A stretch of 42,517 nt of DNA from an uncultured Geobacteraceae bacterium (GCA_903939115.1 CAJAFV010000041.1:1-42517); one strand, 5' to 3'; counted from the first letter of the stretch, positions 16,820 to 25,370 are shown. The notes: generated from the letters alone by a model not told the origin. Program-made: numbers and translations.

Positions 16820-17899
16820 ATGACAACTTTCGAAATCATAGCCGCTAAAGTTCGCGCCGGTCAGCGCATCACACCTGACGAGGCGCTGTTTCTGTTCGAC
16901 TCAAACGATCTGCTTGCCATCGGTGAGCTGGCAGCTCTGGCCAACGCACGCAAAAACGGTGCGAACGTTTTTTTTAACGTCAACCGCCACATCAATCCGA
17001 CCAATGTCTGCGTCAATCGGTGCGCCTTCTGTGCTTTCTCGCGAACCGCCGGCGAAGATGGCGCGTACACCCTGGCACTCGGCGAAATCTGCCGGAGGGC
17101 CCGTGAAGCAGAGGAAGAGGGGGCGACTGAAGTGCATATCGTCGGCGGACTGCACCCCGACCTTGCTTTCGAGTTCTATGAAGAAACTCTGAAGGCCATC
17201 CGCAACACTGCGCCGAAGCTTCATATCAAAGCCTTCACCGCTGTAGAGATCGAATACTTTGCCCGTATTTCCGGCCTGACTATCGAGCAGGTACTTGAGC
17301 GTCTTATGAACGCCGGTCTCGGCTCCATGCCGGGTGGCGGAGCCGAAATCCTGGTTGAAGAGGTGCGGCAGAAAATTTGCCCGGAAAAAATTTCCGGGGA
17401 GAGGTGGCTGGAAATAATTCGCCTGGCACACCTGGCCGGTTTGAAGACCAATGCGACCATGCTCTACGGCCATGTTGAGGCTGTTTCAGACCGGGTGGCG
17501 CATATGGAGATGCTGCGGACTCTGCAGGATGAGACCGGAGGTTTTCAGGCGTTTATTCCGCTCGCGTTCCAAGCCGAAAATTCTGACCTGAAACTGGATA
17601 TAAAAGGGACCTCTGGACTTGACGACCTTAAGACGCTGGCCATTGCCCGGATTTTCCTCGACAATTTCGACCATATCAAGGCCTACTGGATCATGCTTGG
17701 TGAAAAAATCGCTCAGGTCTCATTGGCCTTCGGCGTCAACGATCTTGACGGCACTGTCGTTGAAGAGAAGATCGGTCACGATGCCGGCGCTAAAACGCCG
17801 CAAGCGCTGACAAAAGAGGGTATCATCCGCCTGATAAAAACAGCCGGGAAAATCCCTGTTGAGCGAGACACGCTGTACCACCCGATTCGCAGTTTCTGA
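16820..17899 (+). CDS. mqnE: Aminofutalosine synthase, radical SAM (menaquinone, futalosine route)
   Basis: MqnE joins the enolpyruvyl chorismate product to adenosine to make aminofutalosine early in the alternative menaquinone pathway. From ATG 16820 it has 359 residues, the usual length. The radical-SAM cluster is CVNRCAFC (Cys64, 68, 71), preceded by RHINPTNV and followed by VHIVGGLHPDL, HIKAFTAVEIEYFAR, GLGSMPGGGAEI, TNATMLYGH and ETGGFQAFIPLAF, all typical of MqnE and distinct from MqnC. The frame extends upstream to a TTG inside the preceding gene, but those 22 residues are not family-like. The start has no clear ribosome site, so coupling to the gene ten bases upstream is likely. Other mqn genes are not in the window. 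Confidence 0.93.
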   Translation: MTTFEIIAAKVRAGQRITPDEALFLFDSNDLLAIGELAALANARKNGANVFFNVNRHINPTNVCVNRCAFCAFSRTAGEDGAYTLALGEICRRAREAEEEGATEVHIVGGLHPDLAFEFYEETLKAIRNTAPKLHIKAFTAVEIEYFARISGLTIEQVLERLMNAGLGSMPGGGAEILVEEVRQKICPEKISGERWLEIIRLAHLAGLKTNATMLYGHVEAVSDRVAHMEMLRTLQDETGGFQAFIPLAFQAENSDLKLDIKGTSGLDDLKTLAIARIFLDNFDHIKAYWIMLGEKIAQVSLAFGVNDLDGTVVEEKIGHDAGAKTPQALTKEGIIRLIKTAGKIPVERDTLYHPIRSF

Positions 17900-18930
17900 T
17901 GCAGCTCTGCAACGCGGCAGTCGCACCTGACACCCTCGAACTGCCGGTACGAGCAGTTGACAGAGACATCTTCCCGTTTGCCGTACGCCGTCTGAACACC
18001 TTGTTCACTCTATATGCTGACACCTGCCCTGTGCCGTTACCCGCTCCCGGATTGATCATTACCCCGGAGATACGAAACCAGTGCCAGTGCTACCTGCCGA
18101 TCGCCGAAATTACTTCGGCCTTCTATGGTTTATACCGCTCGGCGCTGACCTATTCTCCGATTTTCTCCAGCACCCCATTCCACAACGCCATGAGTTGGGC
18201 CGACGTCTTTGTCGCACTGCCGCCGAACATACAGATCAGCGCAAACCCTGCCCGACTTCTGGAAGCCCTGCTTGCCGAGCGCGCCCTGCTGACGGAATTT
18301 TTGTTTGCCTCCTTTCTGCCTGCCCGCTTTTACAATGGTTTTGAACGCTATCCCCGGCAACAGGAGTTTATCAGGCGATGGCTGACCGATAGAAACATGA
18401 AAAAGGTACGCTGCCTGGATGCCGCGTGCGGCACGGGAGAAGGGACGTACGATCTGGCCCGCGTACTTTCTGAACGGGGCTTTCCATCTGAGGAGGCTCA
18501 GGTTGACGGCTGGACGCTTGAACCGTTGGAAGTATGGGCAGCTACAACAGGTCGTTTTCCGCATAACCAGCAACGCGAAGCTGATTTTCAGAAGAATACT
18601 TCGTGGCTGTTCGAACGGGAATTTCACAGCAGCATCCACTTTCGCTGCGCAGACCTGCTGATCCGGGCGAATGAGGAGCCATTTGATCTGATCATCTGCA
18701 ACGGCCTGCTCGGTGGACCGATTCTTCACGAAAAAGGGGAGTTAGATCTGGCAATAGGCAACCTTGTGGGAGTCCTGGCGCCGAATGGAATCATGCTGGC
18801 TGCGGACAGCTTCCACGGCGGGTGGAAACAGCAATGCCCGCAGTCGGAACTGCGGGCATTGTTTGAAAAAAACGGTTTAAACCCGTTTGAGGCGGGCGAG
18901 GGAATCGGTGGGCTAAAATCTGATCAGTAA
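17899..18930 (+). CDS. Predicted SAM-dependent methyltransferase (CheR-like core), function unknown
   Basis: The ATG shares its A with the mqnE stop (TGATG), so translation is coupled. The 343-residue protein has an N-terminal part of about 155 residues with no family I recognise, then a methyltransferase fold: motif I CLDAACGTGEGTYDLA (~173-188) and a motif IV-like FDLIICNGLLGG near 262. Spacing resembles CheR-type enzymes, yet no chemotaxis gene is near and the N-terminal CheR helix bundle is not evident. Co-transcription with mqnE suggests a step or accessory role linked to menaquinone. The end contains a terminator-like hairpin and overlaps the end of convergent fabH by 18 bases. Confidence 0.8.
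   Translation: MQLCNAAVAPDTLELPVRAVDRDIFPFAVRRLNTLFTLYADTCPVPLPAPGLIITPEIRNQCQCYLPIAEITSAFYGLYRSALTYSPIFSSTPFHNAMSWADVFVALPPNIQISANPARLLEALLAERALLTEFLFASFLPARFYNGFERYPRQQEFIRRWLTDRNMKKVRCLDAACGTGEGTYDLARVLSERGFPSEEAQVDGWTLEPLEVWAATTGRFPHNQQREADFQKNTSWLFEREFHSSIHFRCADLLIRANEEPFDLIICNGLLGGPILHEKGELDLAIGNLVGVLAPNGIMLAADSFHGGWKQQCPQSELRALFEKNGLNPFEAGEGIGGLKSDQ
18832..18861. terminator. 12-bp perfect hairpin inside the 3' end of the methyltransferase gene
   Basis: CAATGCCCGCAG (18832-18843) pairs fully with CTGCGGGCATTG (18850-18861), loop TCGGAA. Three T follow on the plus strand; on the minus strand the tail is CTGTTT. It lies 69 bases before the plus-strand stop and about 50 beyond the fabH stop, so termination of the fabH transcript is the more natural role. 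Confidence 0.5.
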
Positions 18931-19896
18931 TCCACCCCAGGTCAGGCCGCCGCCAAAACCCATGGCAAGAATCAGGTGTCCCGGCTTGATCGTGCCGTTG
19001 CGCAGGTTTTCATCGAGCACCAACGCCACTGAAGCCGCCGAGGTATTGCCGCAGCGGTCAAGATTGAGCAGGAAGCGTTCCTTGGGGAAACCGCTCTTTT
19101 TTGAGATGAAGTCGATCATGCGCACATTGGCCTGATGAGGAATGATGTAATCAAGATCAGCCGGTGTTATCCCGGCTTTTGCGCAGAGCGTGTTGATAAT
19201 TTCAGGAATAACATCGGTTGCAAATATATAGACCTGTTTGCCGGCCATCTGAAAATAAATTTCCCGATCCTCAATAGTCGCAGGTGAAACCGGTTTGCGC
19301 GAACCGGATGAGGGGACCTGAATCAGCGGCCATCCCTTGCCGTCGCTCCGCATGTAGGTATGCTGCACCCCTTTTGTGGCATCACCGCCGCTGCTTAAAA
19401 CAGCCGCACCGGCACCGTCGCCAAAAAGCGGGCAGCTGTTTTTGTCGTTAAAATCGAGGATTTTAGAGTAGGTATCGGCACCAATAGCCATGACGGTCTT
19501 ATATTTACCGGATTTGATAAAGTTATCAGCAATTTCAAGTGCATAGACAAAGCTGGAACAGACCGCGTTGATATCAAAGGCGAAGGCGTTTTTCGCACCA
19601 ATATTTTCCTGGACTATGCAACCGGTTGAAGGAAGGCTCATGTCAGGAGTCGATGTGCCAACGACAATGCAGTCGATTTCTGATGCGTCAATACCTGCAG
19701 ACTCCAGAGCATTTTTTGCGGCAATCGTGGCAAGATCAGAGGTCGCCTGACTGTCATGGGCAAAGCGTCTTTCGCGGATGCCGGTACGGCTGTAAATCCA
19801 CTCGTCCGCATTTTCGACCAGATAGTCGAAATGGCTGTTTGGTACGACTCGATCCGGCAGGCATGAGCCGCTTCCGATGATTTTTGAAATTATCAT
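18913..19896 (-). CDS. fabH: Beta-ketoacyl-ACP synthase III
   Basis: FabH condenses acetyl-CoA (or a branched starter) with malonyl-ACP to begin fatty acid synthesis. The 327 residues carry the full Cys-His-Asn triad: Cys113 in DINAVCSSFVYAL, His254 in IIPHQANVRMID and Asn284 in DRCGNTSAASV. SRTGIRERRFA near 36-46 and the glycine-rich end FGGGLTWGG are also family marks. GAGGAAA is well placed before the ATG. A TTGACA at 19979-19984 (minus strand) may be its -35 box, though no good -10 follows. It stands alone, without the usual plsX/fabD/fabG neighbours, which could mean a second copy with a special starter; the sequence does not decide this. Confidence 0.95.
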   Translation of the reverse strand: MIISKIIGSGSCLPDRVVPNSHFDYLVENADEWIYSRTGIRERRFAHDSQATSDLATIAAKNALESAGIDASEIDCIVVGTSTPDMSLPSTGCIVQENIGAKNAFAFDINAVCSSFVYALEIADNFIKSGKYKTVMAIGADTYSKILDFNDKNSCPLFGDGAGAAVLSSGGDATKGVQHTYMRSDGKGWPLIQVPSSGSRKPVSPATIEDREIYFQMAGKQVYIFATDVIPEIINTLCAKAGITPADLDYIIPHQANVRMIDFISKKSGFPKERFLLNLDRCGNTSAASVALVLDENLRNGTIKPGHLILAMGFGGGLTWGGLLIRF

Positions 19897-20005
19897 TATT
19901 TCCTCGATTTTTCTCGTACAGTCTGCGCAAATTTTATTCTAATGAAGCAGCCTAGGTATCGCACAAAATAACGCCGTTTGTCAAGAATGAGACTTCAGCA
20001 GCGAC

Positions 20006-20329
20006 CTACGGTTTCACTTCACTCCTCAGCACATCTACTACCGAGAACGTCCATACCAGAAAAAAAGACGCTAACACCGCTTTGCCGAAACCAGACGCCC
20101 CGTCCAGCGACTTCATCACCTCAGCCGGCGTTATGCTGATCGCCCCGCCGGCAATCTGGGCAGCGATAACCGGCGAAAGTCCCCGCAGCAGGACGAAAAG
20201 CGCCAGTAGCAGAATCAGGTTGACGAGTACGATGATAATTCCCCCGATCATCTTACGTCCGAGATAGAGCTGCCCGAGTCCCGGCATTACCAGGGCAGAA
20301 AGCAGCAGGGCGGATATTTTTTTGTTCAT
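20006..20329 (-). CDS. Small two- to three-helix membrane protein, function unknown
   Basis: The 107 residues start MNKKISALLLSALVMPGLGQLYLGRKMIGG. The PGLGQ-YLG-K--GG pattern near 16-30 resembles TM2/DUF5683-type small membrane proteins. A strongly hydrophobic helix follows (IIIVLVNLILLLALFVLL), then an amphipathic middle and a last helix AVLASFFLVWTFSVVDVL. GAGGAG lies before the ATG. There is no informative neighbour: fabH lies 109 bases downstream on the same strand, and yggT diverges. Function is unknown. Confidence 0.8.
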   Translation of the reverse strand: MNKKISALLLSALVMPGLGQLYLGRKMIGGIIIVLVNLILLLALFVLLRGLSPVIAAQIAGGAISITPAEVMKSLDGASGFGKAVLASFFLVWTFSVVDVLRSEVKP

Positions 20330-20374
20330 GTTCCGTTTCTCCTCTTTTTACGGGATCGGGGCCAAGTTTCTGTT

Positions 20375-20403
20375 TTGACTTTGGCTGGGCATTAAGGCAT
20401 AGT
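20375..20403 (+). promoter_or_regulatory. Sigma-70 promoter for yggT
   Basis: TTGACT (20375-20380), a 17-base spacer and CATAGT (20398-20403) precede the yggT ATG by 37 bases. Matches are five and four of six. Confidence 0.5.
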
Positions 20404-20440
20404 AAGCCCGATTTTACCCTGCGCGTATGGGAGTATAGTT

Positions 20441-20767
20441 ATGGTTTTATTAGCAAACATACTGTTGGCGCTTGCCAAACTGATGGAACTGGCAAGCGGG
20501 CTGCTGACACTGTACAAATATATTTTACTGGCAAGTGTTGTCGTATCCTGGGTTAATGCTGATCCCTACAATCCACTGGTCAATTTTATCCATCGCGTCA
20601 CTGAACCGGTGCTGCGCAAGATTCGACGGCATATGCCTGACACTGGAATGCTTGATTTGTCGCCGTTAGTCGCCTTTGCCGCGATATATGTACTGCAGAT
20701 CGTCGTCTTTGATACCGCGTACCATTATCTCATCAGTACCGGTATGAGCCTTAAAATCGGGGGATAA
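20441..20767 (+). CDS. yggT: YggT family membrane protein
   Basis: This 108-residue protein has the YggT pattern: a hydrophobic N-terminal helix, a second helix ending LLASVVVSWVNADPYNPLVN, FIHRVTEPVLRKIRRHMP and a last helix after LDLSPLVAFAAIYVLQ. YggT proteins are inner-membrane proteins linked to cell division, osmotic response or photosystem assembly in different phyla; their chemistry is not known. The ATG has a GGAG site. Here yggT is single, bounded by its own promoter and a strong terminator; in many bacteria it sits near yggS, proC and divIVA. A DivIVA-like gene occurs 8 kb further on. Confidence 0.92.
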   Translation: MVLLANILLALAKLMELASGLLTLYKYILLASVVVSWVNADPYNPLVNFIHRVTEPVLRKIRRHMPDTGMLDLSPLVAFAAIYVLQIVVFDTAYHYLISTGMSLKIGG

Positions 20768-20818
20768 CCTCAGCGAAGTATGTTTCCGGTCAGGCTAACA
20801 ACAAAGACAAAACCAAAA

Positions 20819-20847
20819 AAAAACCCCGGAGAGTTTCCGGGGTTTTT
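20819..20847. terminator. Bidirectional terminator between yggT and csp
   Basis: A12-bp stem AAAAACCCCGGA/TCCGGGGTTTTT closes a five-base loop, with A runs on one side and T runs on the other. It can end both the rightward yggT and the leftward csp transcripts. Confidence 0.88.
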
Positions 20848-20871
20848 CTTGGGTTTTTTTCGAAGCTGGCC

Positions 20872-21072
20872 TTAAATTCTAGTTACGTTCGCGGCCTGAA
20901 GCCCTTTCGGACCCTTTGTTACTTCAAAAGTTACTCTATCGCCTTCTGCAAGGGATTTGAAACCTTCGCCTGCGATTGCGGAGAAATGGCAGAATACATC
21001 CTCGCCACCTTCCTGCTCAAGAAATCCAAAACCCTTGCTGTCGTTAAACCATTTTACTGTTCCGTTTACCAT
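20872..21072 (-). CDS. Cold shock domain protein, CspA family
   Basis: The 66-residue OB-fold protein shows [20 protein letters not shown] with RNP1 (KGFGFL) and RNP2-like VFCHFSAI, the RNA/ssDNA contact motifs; RNP2 has Cys where Val is common. Such proteins act as RNA chaperones at low temperature or in normal growth. AGGAG precedes the ATG. The 65-base leader is short for a cold-inducible csp and contains the palindrome CGGATATATCCG at 21110-21121. It stands next to miaA but has its own terminator. Confidence 0.95.
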   Translation of the reverse strand: MVNGTVKWFNDSKGFGFLEQEGGEDVFCHFSAIAGEGFKSLAEGDRVTFEVTKGPKGLQAANVTRI

Positions 21073-21137
21073 GTGCTTACTTCTCCTGATTCTTCTTAAT
21101 GATTTTATCCGGATATATCCGAATTTTCGTTAACTTA

Positions 21138-22094
21138 TCAGCAACGATTATGCGATGTCAAGCAAATTAAATTATGATCAATCTTTTTTTTGATAATTTC
21201 CTGAACCTGGGCCAATTGATCGCTACTACCATCAATCCAGTTAATGACAACACCATGCCGTTCCATCCTCCGGAACCAGTTTCCCTGTTTTTTGGCAAAA
21301 GCATGGATTGCACTGTTAAGCGCCTGAAACAGATCGTTTCTGTTCATGGCACCCCTGAGATAAGAGCCGACGTAGCGATATTCAAGGCCGTAATAATCAA
21401 GCCGTTCCCACGCTATGCCGCCGGCATGCAGAGATTCAACCTCTTCTATCAAGCCATTATCAAGACGCTCTCGTAGACGTTTGGTTATCCTCTGTCGCAA
21501 CGCTTCCCGCTCCCACTGGATTCCGATAACCACTGAATTAAGCAGTGGTTGCGTTACGCTTACAGAACTTTTCGTCAATTCACCTCGGGCAATTTCGATC
21601 GCCCGGACAGTGCGCTCCCGATCCAGCAGATCAGTGCTGTTGTGCAGAGTCGGCCTGAGACTCCATAACTCCTCCGCCAGCTCGGCATCACTCTTTAGCG
21701 CCAGTTCACTCCGCAAAGAGTCGTCATTCGGCACTTCAATCATCTGGTATCCACGCAGAGCGGCATCCAGATACATGCCACTCCCGCCGCAGAGAATCGG
21801 AACAGCCTGCCGGGTGGAAATCTCTGCCATGGCGGCCAGGAATCTGCGCTGGAACTCAAAAACGCTGAACTCTCCGCCGGCATCGAGAATATCGATCAGA
21901 TGATACGGGACCCCGCCATACTCATGAAGGTCCTTACCGCTGCCGATATCCATGCCCCGAAAAACCTGGCGCGAGTCGGCAGAAATAATTTCACCGCCAT
22001 ATTTTTCAGCCAGAGCGACGGCCAAACGCGTCTTACCGGACGCAGTCGGGCCGAGAACGGTAAGCAGATCGAACGATAGTGCTGCTTCAGTCAT
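21138..22094 (-). CDS. miaA: tRNA dimethylallyltransferase
   Basis: MiaA adds a dimethylallyl group to A37 of tRNAs that read codons starting with U. The 318 residues have the P-loop GPTASGKT (15-22), the substrate segment SADSRQVFRGMDIGSGK, HLIDILDAGGEFSVFEFQ, GGSGMYLDAALRG and DRERTVRAIEIARGE. RGMDIGSGKDL rather than the more usual RGMDIGTAKP marks a variant branch also seen in other phyla. The start ATG overlaps the uvrC stop (ATGA), so the two are translationally coupled. Downstream is csp, 65 bases away. Confidence 0.93.
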   Translation of the reverse strand: MTEAALSFDLLTVLGPTASGKTRLAVALAEKYGGEIISADSRQVFRGMDIGSGKDLHEYGGVPYHLIDILDAGGEFSVFEFQRRFLAAMAEISTRQAVPILCGGSGMYLDAALRGYQMIEVPNDDSLRSELALKSDAELAEELWSLRPTLHNSTDLLDRERTVRAIEIARGELTKSSVSVTQPLLNSVVIGIQWEREALRQRITKRLRERLDNGLIEEVESLHAGGIAWERLDYYGLEYRYVGSYLRGAMNRNDLFQALNSAIHAFAKKQGNWFRRMERHGVVINWIDGSSDQLAQVQEIIKKKIDHNLICLTSHNRC

Positions 22095-23920
22095 GTATGC
22101 ACTCCCCGGTATACCGTTTCCGCAGTTGTCCGGCTGAATCCGGGGACGCTGATGATTTCTTCCACGGAAGCTTCCCGCAAACGCTGGAGACTGCCGAAAT
22201 GCGTCAGTAGTGCGGTACGACGTTTTTGGCCAATGCCGGGGATGGCATCAATCCCGGATGCAATGCCCTCTTTGCTGCGCAGCTTTCGGTGATACCCGAT
22301 TGCAAAGCGGTGTGCCTCATTTCGGAGAGACGCCAGCAGTAACAACGGCTTTGAGTTTTGACGGAGCACCACCGGATTCTTTCTGCCCGGAAGGAAGACC
22401 CGTTCATCACTTTTTTCTGCCGTCTCTACAAAAGCGTCATGGGTAACACGGCTTTTAGCGAGCGATACCAGATCAAAGCTCCCTGTCAACCCCAGTTCGG
22501 CAAGAATCTCCTGTACGGCATTCAACTGCCCTATCCCCCCATCAACAACGACAAGATCGGGACCGTTCTCCCTGTCATAGCTGTCGGCACGGAATCGACG
22601 CAGAAAAACCTCCCTCAGCATGGCAAAGTCATCCTGACCGTCAACGGTTTTGATGCGGTAATGGCGATAACTGCTCCGGTCTGCCTTGCCTGCGGTAAAC
22701 ACGGCACAGCTCCCGACCGAAAAACGTCCCTGAATGGTGGATATATCATAGCACTCGATCCGCCCGGGAAGTCGAGTCAAATGAAGCAGTCGGGAGAGTT
22801 CGGCCAACACCGCTGCTGCGGTCGCCTCCTCGTCATCTCGATCCCGATACGCAGACATCGCATTTTTGCCGGCAAGGGCCACCAGTTCCCGCTTGGTTCC
22901 GCGCAGCGGGAGGGTAAGTGACACCTTGCTTCCCTTCAGCTCGCCAAGTAGTTCGGCCAGCGTCTCTCCTTCTTCTATAGCGAGTGGAAGCAGTATTTCT
23001 TCAGGAATAAAAACTGTGCCGGTGTAATACTGCAGCAGAAATGCTGAAATGGCCGCGGCATCATCCAACTCCCAGGAAAGGCTGAACTGATGGTTACCGG
23101 AGAGGACTCCGGCTCGAATGAACAGCAGAGCAATTTCAATTCTGTCCGCGTTACGGTAGAAACCGACGACATCGCTGTCTCCACCGCGTAGCACTACTTT
23201 CTGCTTTTCAACGGTAACTTCAATGGATCTGAGCAGATTTCTCCAACGGGCGGCCTCTTCATACAGCATGCGCTCCGAGGCATCGTTCATTCTTCGCTTA
23301 AACTCTGCAATAAGCAGCCTGCCTTTACCCTCAAGAAAAAGCATTGCGCCATTGACCAGTGCTGTATAGGCTTCCTGAGATATCAGATTATGACAGGGAG
23401 CGCTGCACTGACCAATCTGGTGGTACAGGCAGGGACGCTTACGGGACATGCACGAAGCAAGCGGGTAGTGGCGCAGCGGAAACATTCTGATCATCTGCCG
23501 GAGCACATCCCGAGCGGCTGAACCTGATGAGTATGGACCAAAATAGCGGGCGTCGTCTCGAGGGCGCTTGCGAACTATCGTAAAACGTGCAAACTTCTCA
23601 TGTGGATCAACTCGCAGCGAAAAGTAGGTTTTATCGTCTTTGAGATTCAGGTTGTAACGGGGATGGTGCTGTTTGATAAAAGTGTTCTCAAGCAGCAGCG
23701 CCTCTTTTTCTGTGTCAGTCAGCACAACCTCAATGTCGACAACCTTAGCCATCAGAAATTTGATCTGATAGCGCGAATCACCAGACTGCTTGAAATAAGA
23801 TCGTACCCGGTGCCGGAGACTACGGGCCTTACCGACGTAGATTATTTCACCGGCGCCATCACGCATCAGATAGACACCGGGAGAGGGCGGGAATTGCTGT
23901 ACCTTTTCTTCGAGGCTCAT
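22091..23920 (-). CDS. uvrC: UvrABC excinuclease subunit C
   Basis: UvrC makes both incisions in nucleotide excision repair. The start at 23920 (MSLEEKVQQFPPSPGVYLM) is preferred because AGGTAGGAT lies upstream and because family members start just before the GIY-YIG domain; the frame is open for 16 more codons to an ATG with no ribosome site. The 609 residues show the GIY-YIG nuclease (PGVYLMRDGAGEIIYVGKA), a Cys-bearing segment PCLYHQIGQCSAPC, the UVR motif (EEAARWRNLLRSIE), the RNase H-like C-terminal nuclease (ECYDISTIQG, LVVVDGGIGQL) and tandem HhH motifs at the end (IPGIGQKRRTALL). Overlaps miaA by four bases. Confidence 0.96.
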   Translation of the reverse strand: MSLEEKVQQFPPSPGVYLMRDGAGEIIYVGKARSLRHRVRSYFKQSGDSRYQIKFLMAKVVDIEVVLTDTEKEALLLENTFIKQHHPRYNLNLKDDKTYFSLRVDPHEKFARFTIVRKRPRDDARYFGPYSSGSAARDVLRQMIRMFPLRHYPLASCMSRKRPCLYHQIGQCSAPCHNLISQEAYTALVNGAMLFLEGKGRLLIAEFKRRMNDASERMLYEEAARWRNLLRSIEVTVEKQKVVLRGGDSDVVGFYRNADRIEIALLFIRAGVLSGNHQFSLSWELDDAAAISAFLLQYYTGTVFIPEEILLPLAIEEGETLAELLGELKGSKVSLTLPLRGTKRELVALAGKNAMSAYRDRDDEEATAAAVLAELSRLLHLTRLPGRIECYDISTIQGRFSVGSCAVFTAGKADRSSYRHYRIKTVDGQDDFAMLREVFLRRFRADSYDRENGPDLVVVDGGIGQLNAVQEILAELGLTGSFDLVSLAKSRVTHDAFVETAEKSDERVFLPGRKNPVVLRQNSKPLLLLASLRNEAHRFAIGYHRKLRSKEGIASGIDAIPGIGQKRRTALLTHFGSLQRLREASVEEIISVPGFSRTTAETVYRGVHT

Positions 23921-24078
23921 AAATCGTGATCCTACCTGTTTGCATCTGGAATTGGAAGCGTCTTCCATCGCCAGACAAATGCCTATTTATTCAGCAGTTG
24001 CCGATTAATCAGGCAGCTACAGCCGCACGCGAGTGAGACAGTAGACTGTATAATCAGTACGTTAGCTAAATTTCGCAG

Positions 24079-24095
24079 TTGGCCTTTATTTTGCT
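24079..24095 (+). promoter_or_regulatory. Sigma-54 (RpoN) promoter upstream of the ammonium transporter
   Basis: TTGGCCTTTATTTTGCT has the invariant GG (24081-24082) and GC (24093-24094) with exactly ten bases between, matching the -24/-12 pattern (consensus TTGGCACG-N4-TTGCT). It lies 55 bases before the ATG. A GC-rich hairpin (24104-24121) sits in the leader. The NtrC-type activator site is not identified. Confidence 0.65.
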
Positions 24096-24149
24096 GTCAA
24101 GAAGCCTGCCCAATGGCGGGCAACAAGAATACAATGGGGGTAGTTCTGT

Positions 24150-25370
24150 ATGGAAGCGATGTCAACGATGACAGGCCTCAAAAGTAGTGCTGACGTTCTG
24201 TTTCTTTTGCTGGGCGCAGTAATGGTGTTTGCAATGCATGCCGGTTTTGCCTTCCTCGAAGTCGGTACGGTCCGCAAAAAAAACCAGGTAAATGCACTGG
24301 TTAAAATCCTCACTGACTGGTCAATTTCGACCGTTATCTATTTTGTCGTCGGTTTTCCGATCGCCTACGGCATATCGTTTTTGAAGCCGGCAGGAGAACT
24401 TCTCGGCACAACCCAGGGATACGACCTGGTTCACTACTTCTTCCTTCTCTGCTTTGCAGCCTGTATTCCGGCGATTATCTCCGGCGGAATCGCGGAGCGT
24501 GCCAAATTCTGGCCACAGGTAACCGCAGGCGCCATCTTTGCGGGGCTATCCTATCCTTTGTTTGAATCACTGATCTGGGGGCAGAATGCCTCTCGCGTGC
24601 AGGCGATCTTCAAATCTTTCGGTGGTGCGGAGTTCCACGACTATGCCGGATCTGTGGTCGTCCATTCAATAGGAGGCTGGATCGCACTGCCCGCCGTTAT
24701 AATTCTTGGTCCGCGTATGGGGCGCTATATACGCGGCAAATCTCACCCGATCCTGGTCAGCAACATCCCCTTTCTGGCACTTGGATCGTGGGTACTGGCC
24801 GTTGGCTGGTTCGGCTTTAATGTCATGAGTGCCGGTAATCTGGAAAAAATATCCGGCCTTGTTGCGGTCAACTCATTAATGGCAATGGTTGGTGGCGTCC
24901 TTGCGGCACTGGTCGTCGGCAAGAACGACCCCGGTTTTATCCACAACGGGGCCCTGGCTGGACTGATTGCAGTCTGTGCCGGCAGTGACATCATGCATCC
25001 TTTGGGAGCATTTGTTGTCGGCTGCATTGCCTCGGTTATTTTTGTGTACGGCTTCCACTTTGAACAGGAAAAGCTCCAAATTGATGATGTTCTCGGAGTG
25101 TGGCCGCTTCATGGGCTCATCGGCACGTGGGGCGGAATTGCTGCCGGTATTTTCGGGCAGAAATTTTTAGGCGGAATCGGCGGGGTCAGTTTTGCATCAC
25201 AACTTGCCGGGAGCGCCCTTGCGGTTGTATTCGCTCTGGTGAGCAGCTTTATAGTCTACAGCACCCTGAATAAAACCGTCGGCATTCGCCTCGATCAGGA
25301 AGATGAATTTAACGGTGCAGACCTTGCAATTCATAAAATCGGAGCTTACCCGGAAGACAGTATTCGCTGA
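24150..25370 (+). CDS. amt: Ammonium transporter, Amt family
   Basis: The 406 residues form the eleven-helix trimeric Amt channel. The deprotonation/twin-His site is visible: Asp164 in HDYAGSVVVHSIGG, His172, and His321 in GVWPLHGLIGTWGG. Also present are FAFLEVGTVRKKNQVNAL, SGGIAERAKFWP and the cytosolic tail DEFNGADLAIHKIGAYP, which in homologues contacts the PII protein GlnK. The start is the ATG after a GGGGGTAG site. A sigma-54-type promoter fits nitrogen control. Unusually there is no glnK/glnB next to it: the upstream neighbour is divergent uvrC and the downstream gene is unrelated. Confidence 0.95.
   Translation: MEAMSTMTGLKSSADVLFLLLGAVMVFAMHAGFAFLEVGTVRKKNQVNALVKILTDWSISTVIYFVVGFPIAYGISFLKPAGELLGTTQGYDLVHYFFLLCFAACIPAIISGGIAERAKFWPQVTAGAIFAGLSYPLFESLIWGQNASRVQAIFKSFGGAEFHDYAGSVVVHSIGGWIALPAVIILGPRMGRYIRGKSHPILVSNIPFLALGSWVLAVGWFGFNVMSAGNLEKISGLVAVNSLMAMVGGVLAALVVGKNDPGFIHNGALAGLIAVCAGSDIMHPLGAFVVGCIASVIFVYGFHFEQEKLQIDDVLGVWPLHGLIGTWGGIAAGIFGQKFLGGIGGVSFASQLAGSALAVVFALVSSFIVYSTLNKTVGIRLDQEDEFNGADLAIHKIGAYPEDSIR

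Noticed and set aside
19979..19984. TTGACA as a full fabH promoter
   Set aside because: No acceptable -10 box at 16 to 18 bases, so it is mentioned only under fabH.
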